This document shows positions 44,401-52,104 of a DNA stretch of 55,487 nt, one piece after another (position 1 is the first letter of the stretch; every line of letters starts with the position of its first letter). This DNA comes from Mesostigma viride. Lineage: Eukaryota; Streptophyta; Mesostigmatophyceae; Mesostigmatales; Mesostigmataceae. The DNA lies in the NCBI GenBank assembly GCA_009746045.1, contig RPFO01001086.1, forward strand, positions 1-55,487, read 5' to 3'. Made by a program: the position numbers and the translations under genes. Under the pieces are notes generated by a model. That model was not told the DNA's origin, did not search any database, and worked only from the letters and a program-made list of their open reading frames with translations.

Positions 44401-47400
44401 CCGAAGAGTTCCAAACGTGGTTGCTAATTTTCAGGCAGTGCCTGAAGGCCGCCTCGAAAGTGAAACGCGAAAGTGAAAAGGGGTCACAAACCCTATGTTC
44501 ATATCCTTGACTCCCCCGTCGAGAACGAACCGAAAACCAGCGCCATGAACGAACTTGTGACGAGTAGATGACGACATCGTGGTTATGGCGTCGTACCCCC
44601 CCTGGTGCAGCTGCTGCTTTATCGCCGCCTTCCTGTCCTCTTGCTTCCGCCCGGGCGAAAACCAGGCGCTTCGCAATGCCTGGAGATGTGATATTCTAAT
44701 GGGCTTCATGCACTCGTGGCCGCACTTACAGTCGAACGTCTCGTCGGTCACTAGGCTGCCGGCATGGGTGCTGCCGCTTAGCACTATGGCTGCGAACTTG
44801 CGCTTCCCATGGTGTCCCATCACCATGATAGCGAAAGCCAGGAAGCAGATAGCCACGATTATGTCCCAGCAAAGCCATAGCACACCTTCCGTTTCGACCG
44901 CCATGTCGGCCACTAGTCCGGATAGCTCAATGTGCACCTGACCTTGACACTAATCGCACAAACAGCCACAATTTTGCAAGCAAGAAGACATGGCTACCTC
45001 GGCATTTCATGAAATGTACTTCGTGAAATGCATTTCGTGAAATGTACTAAGGAACGTGATTGGCCGGCGTTCGCTCGCCAAATCTCGCAAAATGTACTAA
45101 GGCACGTGATTGGTCCCGCAAAATGTACTAAGGAACGTGATTGGCCGGCGAAGATTCTGTAGGGAATTTTAATTGCAGCAAACAGAATCTTCGCCGGCCA
45201 ATCACGTTCCTTAGTACATTTTGCGGGACCAATCACGTGCCTTAGTACATTTTGCGAGATTTGGCGAGCGAACGCCGGCCAATCACGTTCCTTAGTACAT
45301 TTCACGAAATGCATTTCACGAAGTACATTTCATGAAATGCCGAGGTAGCCATGTCTTCTTGCTTGCAAAATTGTGGCTGTTTGTGCGATTAGTGTCAAGG
45401 TCAGGTGCACATTGAGCTATCCGGACTAGTGGCCGACATGGCGGTCGAAACGGAAGGTGTGCTATGGCTTTGCTGGGATGATTATCATCGTAGTACATCA
45501 TATGTATTACAGTACATTTCACGAAGTACATTTCATGGAGGCAGAGGGAAAGTTCCTGTTCATGGTGAGTCGGGGTTAGCAATCACGGCAATGTCGATAC
45601 ATGTACTTGCAGTATATACAAATGCCATAATGTCCTTAGATGCAGCATGAATGTCTATTGTTCGGATTTCTTTTATCACGATGCTTAGGATGCCTTCCGA
45701 CAGAAATCTGCTGCGCTACAGGTCGGGAATACCTGAACTTGATATGCGTGGCCAGTGGCCATGGCAGCCGGGGTCGGTAAGAATTAACTTCGATAGCCAT
45801 GAATAATGCGGAAAGTGAACGTTGTCCACCCGCTGCACAGGGAAAATGGCTGCACAGGAACGGCCTGACGTGATACTGTCGCAAAGCAGTTCTCATAAGC
45901 CGACAATTACACATTCGACTTATGATCGATAATCGGCGCAGGCCTTCGACATTCAAGCGCGCATCGAAACGTCGTGAGGATTTCGGACATTTAGATGAAG
46001 TTGGATTGTTTTCGGCCCTCGTATTTGCCATGATCTTGGCCATCCAATCTTTTTGCTTCGTGCACAGTTTGCGTTTGCAGTTAAGCGTAGGTACATGACA
46101 AGCTTGCGTTTGCGTTTGCGTTTGCGTTTGCGTTTGCGTTTGCGTTTGCGTTTGCCTTTGCCTTTGCCTTTGCGTATACATTTGCATGTGCGCTTGCGTT
46201 GCCGTTTGCTTATGCGTCCCAATGTATGTCTGGCTTTGGGCAATTCTATTTCCTTGTCGTTGGGATATGAGTGGGTGCTGGCGGTGGTGTTACTGTCGGC
46301 AGGTAGAGTGGCAGTGGCTTCAACTTCTGTTGCTTTTTCATTGCATTTGCATTTTCATTGGGTCTCTGTAGTTAACAACTGCTTTAAATATCTTTGTTAA
46401 TAGCCGGCTTCAGCTGTAATTTCGATTGCATGTTGCTTTTGAATTGCATTCGCACTGGGCACATGCAGTGGGCATTAGGCATTGGTAGTGCAATTACACA
46501 TGCAGTCACACTTGCAATTGCAATGAAGTTGAAATTGAAGCTGCAGCTAAAATTTGCTACGTGCCTACTGGTACAGTCGCATGTGCAGTCAACTTTGTGC
46601 TTGTTTATTATTATTATTTCTTATTATTATTATTATAATTTCTTCTTGCTTTTCGTAATGTGTGGTGGTTAGAATGGTGATGGCAGGGGCAGGGCAGGGG
46701 CAGGGGCAGGGGCAGGGGCAGGGGCAGGGGCAGGGGCAGGGGCAGGGGCAGGGGCAGGGGCAGGGGCAGGGGCAGGGGCAGGGGCAGGGGCAGGGGTAGG
46801 GGCAGGGGCAGGGGCAGGGGCAATCATGAGTTGCTTTCGGCCTGGCATGTGCACCAGAACTGGCATATGTGCTCGCAATGCAGCTTGCTACTCTTGTTCC
46901 TTTTGTTTGCCTTTTCTTTTGTTTGGGAACTGTTCGTGCAGGGGGGTGGGATGAGGCCGCGAGTCTCTGGGCAGGGGCATTGACGTGGGTAGGTGTGTGT
47001 CTGGGCTAAGTCTGCAATTGTCGCTGCTGTGCTGTACTTCTGGCTGTGGCTTACGGTGCATTTGTGGCTTGGAGTAGGGGTGAGGCTAGGGTGGGCGCAG
47101 GCGCGGGCGTGGGCGTGGGCGTGAGCGTGGGCATGGGCGCGGGCGTGGGCGTGGGCGTGGGCGTGGGTGTGGGCGTGGGCGTGGGCGTGGGCGTGGGCGT
47201 GGGCGTGGGCGTGGGCGTGGGCGTTGGCATGGGCGTGGGCGTGGGCGTGGGCGTGGGCGTGGGCGTAGGCGTGGGAGTGGGCGTGGGAGTGGGCGTGGGC
47301 GTGGGCGTGGGCGTGGGCGTGGGCGTGGGTGTGGGTGTGGGCGTGGGAGTGGGCGTGGGTGTGGGCGTGGGCGTGGGCGTGGGCGTGGGCGTGGGCGTGG

Positions 47401-50400
47401 GTGTGGGTGTGGGCGTGGGTGTGGGCGTGGGCGTGGGCGTGGGCGTGGGCGTGGGCGTGGGCGTGGGCGGGTGTGGGCGTGGGCGTGGGCGTGGGCGTGG
47501 GCGTGGGCGTGGGCGTGGGCGTGGGCGTGGGCGTGGGCGTGGGCGTGGGCGTGGGCGTGGGCGTGGGCGTGGGCGTGGGCGTGGGCGTGGGCGTGGGCGT
47601 GGGCGTGGGCGTGGGTGGGCGTGGGCGTGGGCGTGGGCATGGGCATGGGCGTGGGCGTGGGCGTGGGCGTTGGCGTGGGTAGGTGTGTGTCTCAGCTACG
47701 TCTGCTATTGTTGCAGCTGCGCTCTACTTCTGGCTGTGGCTTTGGGTATAATTGTGGCTTGGAGTAGGGGTGAGGCTAGGGTGGGCGTAGCCGCGGGCGT
47801 GGGCGTGGGCGTGGGCGTGGGCGTGGGCGTGGGCGTGGGCGTGGGCGTGGGCGTGGGCGTGGGCGTGGGCGTGGGCGTGGGCGTGGGCGTGGGCGTGGGC
47901 GTGGGCGTGGGCGTGGGCGTGGGCGTGGGCGTGGGCGTGGGCGTGGACGTGGGCGTGGGCGTGGGCGTGGGCATGGGCGTGGGCGTGGGCGTGGGCATGG
48001 GCGTGGGTGAGAATGGGCGGGTGCGGGGGCAGGGGCATGGGCATGGGCGGGGGCGGGGGCGGGGGCGGGGGCGGGGGGGCGGGGGCGGGGGCGGGGGCGG
48101 GGGCGGGGGCGGGGGCGGGGGCGGGGGCGGGGGCGGGGGCGGGGGCGGGGGCATGGGCGTGTGCATGGGCGTTGGGGGGTCAGGGGGGCTGGGGTTGGGT
48201 TTGGGTGGGTGGGTCATTGGTGCAATGTTTGGAGTTGGGGCTTGTGTGTGTGTGGGGGGGGGGGGGCATGGGGATTGCCATGCGCGTGCACGTGGGCGTC
48301 CGCGTGATCCTCTGTTCGTGTACATGTTCATGCATGTGCCATGACGGCACAATGCATGTCAGATTCGTGACTTTATCGTGTGTTCCCTAGTTGCAAGTAT
48401 TACTGCTAAAATTCATTGCAGCATTCCATTCCTTGCATAATGCTTGATTGCTTGCATCAGTTCATTCTATACTTCGATCATGACCTGAAGTGCTTAAGTA
48501 TAACCAGACTCTCGCACAGTGTCAGAATGTCCAATTTTTAGCACACATGCATGTTTGCACACCAAAGCCCTCATTCCCATGTTGATAAGGCTAAGTAAAA
48601 CATTTTTTTTTTGTGCGGTGATCCACGAAATGCAGCTGTGAATGGCTCTAGGAGGTCACCAATGGTGGCCAGACCTGTTATTGAGCATTGGGAGACGTTA
48701 CAGGGGCATCAATCACAGTTACATTTAGTTCAGATGCAGTTCAATTTAGTACATTATAGTATAAATGTAGTAGAAAATAGTACAACCTAGTATATTGTAG
48801 CATATACTAGTTCAACTACCTCCAGATGAGATCCAGGGGCTATGGGGACACTTTTTATGCAAAACTGAACTTGAAACAAGCAAAAAACAAGAAACTTGGG
48901 AAAACTCAAAATGTACTTGTGCTGGAGTACATTCTTAACGGCTGGCAGGGAAGGGCAAGGAGTTTGTGGCGTCTCATATTTTCGAACTCGTCTTCAATCT
49001 CCATCCTCTCCCTCGGCCGGTCGGCAGGCAGGAGATTGTGGCCAGATACCGGCAATTTTGGGATGTGGCCGTCATCATAACGAGGAACATCGCCTACCTT
49101 CTTAAAGCCAAAAAACACGCCGCACATCTGAGGATTCCGAGAAAGGATCTCAGTAGTGGCAAGATCGACTTTCAGGAGATTCTGCTAAAAGAGAGCGAGG
49201 ACAAGACGGTGGGTTTGGCACTTTTGGCTCCGGAAGCGTTCAGGAAGTACGCTCCAAAAGTTGGATTACTCGAAGGGGGGTGAAGGAGGCGGCGATGAAG
49301 GGGCCGGTGAAGGGGCTGGAGAAGGGGAAGGGGAAGGGGAAGGGGAAGGAGACGGAGGCGAAGAAGGAGGAGGAGGCGAAGGAGGAGGAGGAATGGGACG
49401 TGAAGTATGAGTGGCAGAGTGTGGACTGGGGCCGTCGCCGGGTCTGGTTTTGCTGTCAGGAACTAGACGGTGATGATGATGACAAGTCGCTCGTCAAGCA
49501 GGTGGCAGGCGAGGTTGCCTCAGCTTCAGCCCGCCCCTTTCCCTTGGGCAGGTCCCTTCCGTGCCTGAGCCTGCTGAACTTGGCGAACATTTGGGGTGAT
49601 AAGTGGAGTAACTTTCAGAGAGGGTGGTGGGCGTTCGGTCCTTGCCCGACAGCTTCGTCCATTCCCCAACCGGGCGGGATGTACGATAATGTGCTGAAGG
49701 CTTGCGCCCACGACTTTTTCTCCAGGTTCGAACCGATGGTGATCGTGTTTGGTACCAAGACGGAGATTAAGGGGTTTCAAGAGATAGTGGAAAGGATCGG
49801 GAAAGGGAGTGAATTGTGGGAGCGGCTTGAACAGGGGGAAGGTGATGGGGGGCCTAGGCTCGGAAGGGCGAAGAAGCGAAAAGCTTCCCACGAAGCTGGG
49901 GGATCGTCCGCCGTGGTGGAGAGGGATGACCAACAGTTGTTGGAGGGAGGGGATGGAGGGGATGGAGGTCCGGCAGGAGGGTCTAACCGCGGAGAGACCC
50001 CCGTCGAGGTCAGAACGCAGCAGGCCGAACAGAGGACGGGGCCTGAAGGTGATTCGGATCCGCCTGCGGCGAAGAAGCCCGCTTCTCAAGTGACTCGACG
50101 GGCAGTCGTGTCACTTGTTGAGGATGATGGAGGTGGGCCTTCCAAGCCTGCCGCGTCGCAGCCCGTTTTTCAGGTTCCGAAGAAGCAGCTTCGGGTTCCC
50201 CCGGCGACTCTGCCCACCCCGGCGCCTCTGCCCAGTTCTCAGGTACCGAAGAAGCAGCTTCGGGTTCCCCCGCCGACTCTGGCCATTTCTCAGGTACCGA
50301 AGAAGCAGCTTCGTAAGCCAGTTGTGGCAGTGGCTGATTCGGACGACGATGCTGAGGAGGAGGAGGAGGAGGAGGACGACGATGCTGAGGAGGAGGAGGG

Positions 50401-51459
50401 GAGGAGGAGGAGGAGGAGGAGGAGGAGCAGCACGTTGCTACCAAGAAATCCGCCAAGGGTGGGAAGGCTGCGGAGCACGTTGCTTCCAAGAAATCGGCCA
50501 AGGTGGGGAAGCCTCCCAAGCCTGCCCTGCCTCAGAAACGGCGTCGAAAAGCAGTTGTGCTTTCAGATTCGGACGATGAGGAGGAGAAGGAGGAGGAGGA
50601 TGGCGGCGGAGAGGAGGAGGACGGGGGAAAGGAGCGCGTTGCTTCCAAGAAGTTACCCAAGACCGCGAAGACTGCCAAGGTTGCCGAGCCCGCCAAACCC
50701 GCCCCGGAGCCTGCCCCCCACCCCCAGACGGGGTCTACCTGCGAGCAGAGGTCGAAGGAAAAGGCCAAAAAGGGTAAGAAAAAATCTGCGAGTGAATTCT
50801 GGTATGTAGAGTGTTTTGATTTTTCACGGTTGGCAGTCCGATTTCTACTAACTCGATTTTAGTCATGCGTTGATGGCATGATCGGTTTGCTCGCAGGTAA
50901 TGAGGATGTGGAGCAGTTACTTCGCTTGGCTAATGTGGCGGTGGGCTTCGGACCAGCGGCTGTACATGCTGACACTTCCGGACGGGAGGAGCCTAAGGGG
51001 GCGGAAGACAGTCAGGCGGGCGATGAGGATGATGACAAGCCCACGTTGGAAATGAGACTTATGGACGGGGAAATGGGGTTCGGAGCACCAGAGGCCTTTT
51101 GGTGTGATGGGTGGACTTTAGCCATTATGCAAGCAGGGAACAAGGATACGGCTACGCCAATGTATGCCAAGCTAGAAGACGTCATGCTTTATGGGCAGGT
51201 GTCTGGATACGACACCAAGTGGAGGGACGTCGCATTTAAGTTTTTCGCTGAGGGGGAGAAGGGAGGGAAGTTGAAGAACAAGTTGTGGTGGATGCCGCTG
51301 GACTACGCGATGAAGGTGGTAAAGCTGACGGATGGCAAGAGCTGGAAGGATGTGGAAGTCTGGGCGCCTGCAAAGGAGATCGATAAGAAGAGGAGGAACT
51401 CGAAAACGGAACAGCAGATCGCGGAAGCGAAATTACGGAAGAGGCCCTCGAAAGTGTGA
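31266..51459 (+). CDS. large multi-exon gene of the 35-kb element, unknown protein (~2,400 codons)
   Basis: Proposed exons: 31266-32458, 32646-33695, 33803-33865, 34003 to about 34045 plus about 37526-37544, 37659-37787, 37914-38455, 38645-39811, 40067-40742 joined to 48954-50801, and 50897-51459 (stop). Donors are GTAYGT, GTGGGT or GTAAGC, and acceptors mostly TGCAG, TTCAG or GACAG; exon phases agree where frames are intact. Two exons are split by younger transposons. Features: Ser/Pro/Arg-rich N-terminus, long Glu/Lys coiled coils, two folded-looking domains (exons 2 and 7), and acidic repeats near the end. I recognise no family. Several one-base losses in G runs break the frame, so this copy may be dead or mis-assembled. 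It could also be two or more genes. Confidence 0.55.
32646..33695 (+). CDS. exon 2: folded domain of unknown family
   Basis: 350 codons from [13 protein letters not shown] to RRWKFYVS, phase 0 at both ends. Mostly helical by composition, no low-complexity sequence, e.g. [18 protein letters not shown] and [19 protein letters not shown]. No catalytic motif recognised. Confidence 0.6.
34597..35154 (+). CDS. unrecognised ORF in the 3.5-kb nested element
   Basis: ATG at 34597 lies 6 bp after a TTGCTCAG acceptor. [20 protein letters not shown] and [13 protein letters not shown] give a CxxC...CxxC pattern of zinc-binding type, then [18 protein letters not shown] and [12 protein letters not shown]. 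The frame runs into the minisatellite at 35155. It may be the N-terminal exon of the element's transposase. Confidence 0.4.
35155..36485. repeat. 28-29-bp minisatellite, about 47 copies
   Basis: Unit CATGCATGCCAGCC-CCCCCACACCCACG with variable C runs. It contains GCATGC palindromes. All six frames stay open over long distances (HPRMHASPP or GMHAWVWGG type peptides) because no stop word occurs in the unit; this is not evidence of coding. Confidence 0.95.
36486..36699 (+). CDS. basic C-terminal exon-like ORF after the minisatellite
   Basis: [20 protein letters not shown] ... [18 protein letters not shown] then stop at 36699. Lys/Arg-rich. Possibly the C-terminus of the gene begun at 34597, joined by splicing or read through the repeat. 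Confidence 0.3.
36700..37500. other. AT-rich right part of the 3.5-kb nested element
   Basis: No gene seen. Loosely repeated blocks of about 140-170 bp share TTTTTTATGCTRTT...GTCAC and GTGTGCAAGTTTTGGGTCA; they look like degenerate subterminal repeats. Confidence 0.5.
37659..38455 (+). CDS. exons 5 and 6: acidic repeats and coiled coil
   Basis: Exon 5 (37659-37787) codes repeats of the type [11 protein letters not shown]. Exon 6 (37914-38455) codes [20 protein letters not shown] and ends in a Lys/Ala/Glu coil ([19 protein letters not shown]). One G appears missing near 37950. The intervening intron carries a degenerate palindrome at 37833-37854. Confidence 0.5.
38645..39811 (+). CDS. exon 7: folded domain of unknown family
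   Basis: 389 codons in phase 0 with intact frame, from [18 protein letters not shown] to [10 protein letters not shown]. Well-conserved-looking globular sequence ([49 protein letters not shown]). No family recognised. The following intron (39812-40066) contains three palindromes. Confidence 0.62.
40067..40742 (+). CDS. exon 8, left part (before nested transposon)
   Basis: Begins [16 protein letters not shown]; two one-base losses in G runs (near 40115 and 40300) change frame. The last frame reads [20 protein letters not shown] ... CKDAK at 40742, where the 8.2-kb element starts. The text continues in frame at 48954 ([12 protein letters not shown]). Confidence 0.55.
40800..41640. repeat. 172-bp subterminal tandem repeat, about five units
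   Basis: The anchor GACC(A/T)...AAGTTTGG occurs at 40849, 41021, 41194, 41366 and 41530. Units contain AGTGACGTTTGCTAGCATAAAT and CATTTTCAAGCATTTTG; identity falls towards both ends of the block. Confidence 0.85.
42045..42200. repeat. polypyrimidine CTCCCT/CCTCTT tract
   Basis: An imperfect hexamer-type C/T run of about 155 bp; the opposite strand is pure purine. It has no coding meaning. Confidence 0.9.
42250..42756 (-). CDS. C-terminal ORF of the 8.2-kb element gene, unrecognised
   Basis: 168 open codons: [79 protein letters not shown]. The segment FHGWVTKV...[11 protein letters not shown] suggests a small beta-barrel reader-like domain. It lies downstream (minus strand) of the fragment 43597-42848 and probably belongs to the same spliced gene. 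Confidence 0.4.
   Translation of the reverse strand: MTLGGGSAGMTVPISDVHLQHWTVGGTAEVHQPELISTGKLSAATVAALKEHPQIDFEHYKTATAARAAAKDDCNAYFAEHGARALIGMRLCALFPGTARKRERFHGWVTKVQERGGHLLIKAMWADGQDYHALAEVTQFVCGCPHPVEAFGRARFFPQELGWHRERR
42848..43597 (-). CDS. middle ORF of the 8.2-kb element gene, unrecognised
   Basis: About 250 open codons, of which about 155 look coding ([59 protein letters not shown]). A likely intron begins after KQVISH near 43070. No family recognised. Confidence 0.4.
   Translation of the reverse strand: MGPDMTVYVRWRLAASETLVNAPVNKWQPTGPNGEACDGVTPIGYTPQGDPVYGCLLIERGKAPKGSPGLVLLFEWDEGGARRCTCASLHSLFPDIVAAEKQQLLDGWIEQVPKSVEDVRANNENLFNIMEQKLKEKRELQANKAVPLPLRSAGDQSVARATRALRLPIKQVISHVACPAREIQAQINRACAPAARGSTSTATPALRTLISGRHTFKVNGSLIRRGAYSLLSGQPSPAGRECRGHHTCW
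43660..43910. repeat. GC-rich (GGCGCCCGCGCCC)n tract
   Basis: Imperfect repeats of CGCCCGCACCCGCGCCGG type, nearly pure G/C. Open in most frames as Ala/Pro or Ala/Gly/Arg runs. Confidence 0.9.
44431..44937 (-). CDS. N-terminal transposase-like ORF piece in the 8.2-kb element
   Basis: Minus strand: [25 protein letters not shown] followed by [14 protein letters not shown] and GFRFVLDGG. The pattern Cys-x-Cys-x2-x-Cys...I...L..LR..W...R...I...L is typical of the region before the catalytic core in several eukaryotic transposases. A hydrophobic segment precedes it ([16 protein letters not shown]). The start of this ORF lies in the left arm of the foldback, so its N-terminus is doubtful. Confidence 0.4.
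   Translation of the reverse strand: MHIELSGLVADMAVETEGVLWLCWDIIVAICFLAFAIMVMGHHGKRKFAAIVLSGSTHAGSLVTDETFDCKCGHECMKPIRISHLQALRSAWFSPGRKQEDRKAAIKQQLHQGGYDAITTMSSSTRHKFVHGAGFRFVLDGGVKDMNIGFVTPFHFRVSLSRRPSGTA
44864..45479. repeat. 616-bp near-perfect foldback palindrome
   Basis: Left arm 44864-45160 and right arm 45182-45479 are inverted copies around a 21-bp spacer. Within each arm AATGTACTAAGGNACGTGATTGG recurs three times. It would form a hairpin with a ~297-bp stem. It may be a foldback transposon or a recent inverted duplication. Confidence 0.9.
45480..46100. other. spacer without supported gene
   Basis: Only short unsupported ORFs are present. Nothing recognised. Confidence 0.4.
46103..46172. 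repeat. (TTTGCG)n microsatellite
   Basis: About nine TTTGCG units followed by TTTGCC units. Not a known telomere repeat. Confidence 0.9.
46681..46820. repeat. (GGGGCA)n microsatellite
   Basis: About 23 units of GGGGCA with one GGGGTA. G-runs every six bases. Confidence 0.95.
47090..48155. repeat. (GGGCGT)n and (GGGGGC)n hexanucleotide arrays
   Basis: Two GGGCGT arrays (about 47095-47680 and 47785-48006) are separated by a unique segment (47680-47780) that itself repeats the sequence before the first array (GGCTTGGAGTAGGGGTGAGGC...). They are followed by GGGGGC units (48045-48150). The 47046-48344 ORF is (GV)n and (GR)n composition, not a gene. The strand has strong G-quadruplex potential. 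Confidence 0.95.
48160..48900. other. spacer at the right side of the 8.2-kb element
   Basis: No gene seen. A few TAGTA-type repeats occur near 48740-48800. Confidence 0.4.
48954..50801 (+). CDS. exon 8, right part: helical region, acidic and Lys-rich repeats
   Basis: Starts [18 protein letters not shown], continues to [10 protein letters not shown] where a G-run loss (about 49275) shifts frame to VKEAAMKG. Then [36 protein letters not shown], and three repeats of [10 protein letters not shown] (50175-50330). Acidic runs ([21 protein letters not shown]) alternate with Ala/Lys blocks ([13 protein letters not shown]), resembling disordered nuclear proteins. Another frame change lies in GAG repeats near 50400. 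Confidence 0.55.
50897..51459 (+). CDS. exon 9: C-terminal domain of the large protein
   Basis: After a branch-like CTAAC and acceptor CGCAG, the frame reads [56 protein letters not shown] and ends RKRPSKV with a TGA at 51457-51459. Compact, chromo/BAH-like in feel, not assignable by eye. Confidence 0.55.
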
Positions 51460-51715
51460 GGGAAAGTTAGCACTTGGACATGCGCTGGCAATGCTCGTCC
51501 TATGGTTAATACAAAGGTTAGGATGATGTCGAGTCTCTCCACGTAAAATTTACATGAATTACTAACTTTCAAGCCTCTCGATGTGGAATGTACGCTCAAA
51601 TTGACATGAATTAAGGGGACGGGACATGCCCGAATTTTTTGGCGCCAAAAAATTCGCGCCGGAACCGAACCTAAAATTTCACGTGCACGGAAAAATTGGG
51701 CAAGACGAAGGTGCG

Positions 51716-52060
51716 ATGGCGGCGGTGATTGACGATCAGGCTCTAGAAGACGCGGCTATTCAGGCCATTGTAGCTTGGAAAAATGAAAATGGGTATGCTA
51801 CTTTTGATGTTGAACAAATCATGTCGCGGGAACAGCTAATTATTCTCGGCTCGGCCGGCAGAAAACACACCCCTCCCAAGGAGGTCACGGACTCGAATAA
51901 TAAGTTTAGAAACGCAGCATATCGCTGGTTTGCTGCGAAACTTGGGTGGTGCGAGCCAGACGGGAGTGCCAAAGAGCTGCCCGAAGAAATTTACACCATG
52001 ATTCGCGCTCGTTTTCCAGATTCCGCGTACGTGGGCTTCATACCCACGTCCGACAGATAA
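51716..52060 (+). CDS. small ORF1 of the Kolobok-like element
   Basis: 114 codons from MAAVIDDQALEDAAIQ to YVGFIPTSDR. An earlier in-frame ATG at 51626 reads through the terminal repeat, so I prefer 51716. KFRNAAYRWFAAKLGW suggests a helical, DNA-binding-like fold; no family recognised. The stop is 44 bp before the transposase ATG, so it may be a separate protein or a 5' exon. Confidence 0.5.
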   Translation: MAAVIDDQALEDAAIQAIVAWKNENGYATFDVEQIMSREQLIILGSAGRKHTPPKEVTDSNNKFRNAAYRWFAAKLGWCEPDGSAKELPEEIYTMIRARFPDSAYVGFIPTSDR

Positions 52061-52104
52061 CTGGTTTTTTTCGTGCAGTATAGTATAGCCCGCAAAAAGG
52101 AGAA

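Larger units (their letters stand above)
40743..48950. mobile_element. 8.2-kb nested DNA transposon in exon 8
   Basis: The inverted ends begin CCCTACCAGCC (left) and CCCTGCCAGCC (right), followed on both sides by TTAAGAATGTACTCCAGCAC and AAAATGTACT-type sequence. The flanking triplet AAG is present on both sides (40740-40742, 48951-48953), and skipping the element plus one AAG keeps the host exon in frame. Contents: a 172-bp tandem repeat, minus-strand transposase-like ORF pieces, a 616-bp foldback and long hexanucleotide arrays. The 3-bp duplication fits several superfamilies; none is assigned. Confidence 0.75.

Noticed and set aside
46103-46172. Internal telomere repeat
   Set aside because: TTTGCG does not match TTTAGGG, TTTTAGGG or related telomere words.
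47046-48344. 432-codon Gly/Val/Arg-rich ORF
   Set aside because: It is pure hexanucleotide repeat composition; the opposite strand is equally open (TPTP and HAHA runs).
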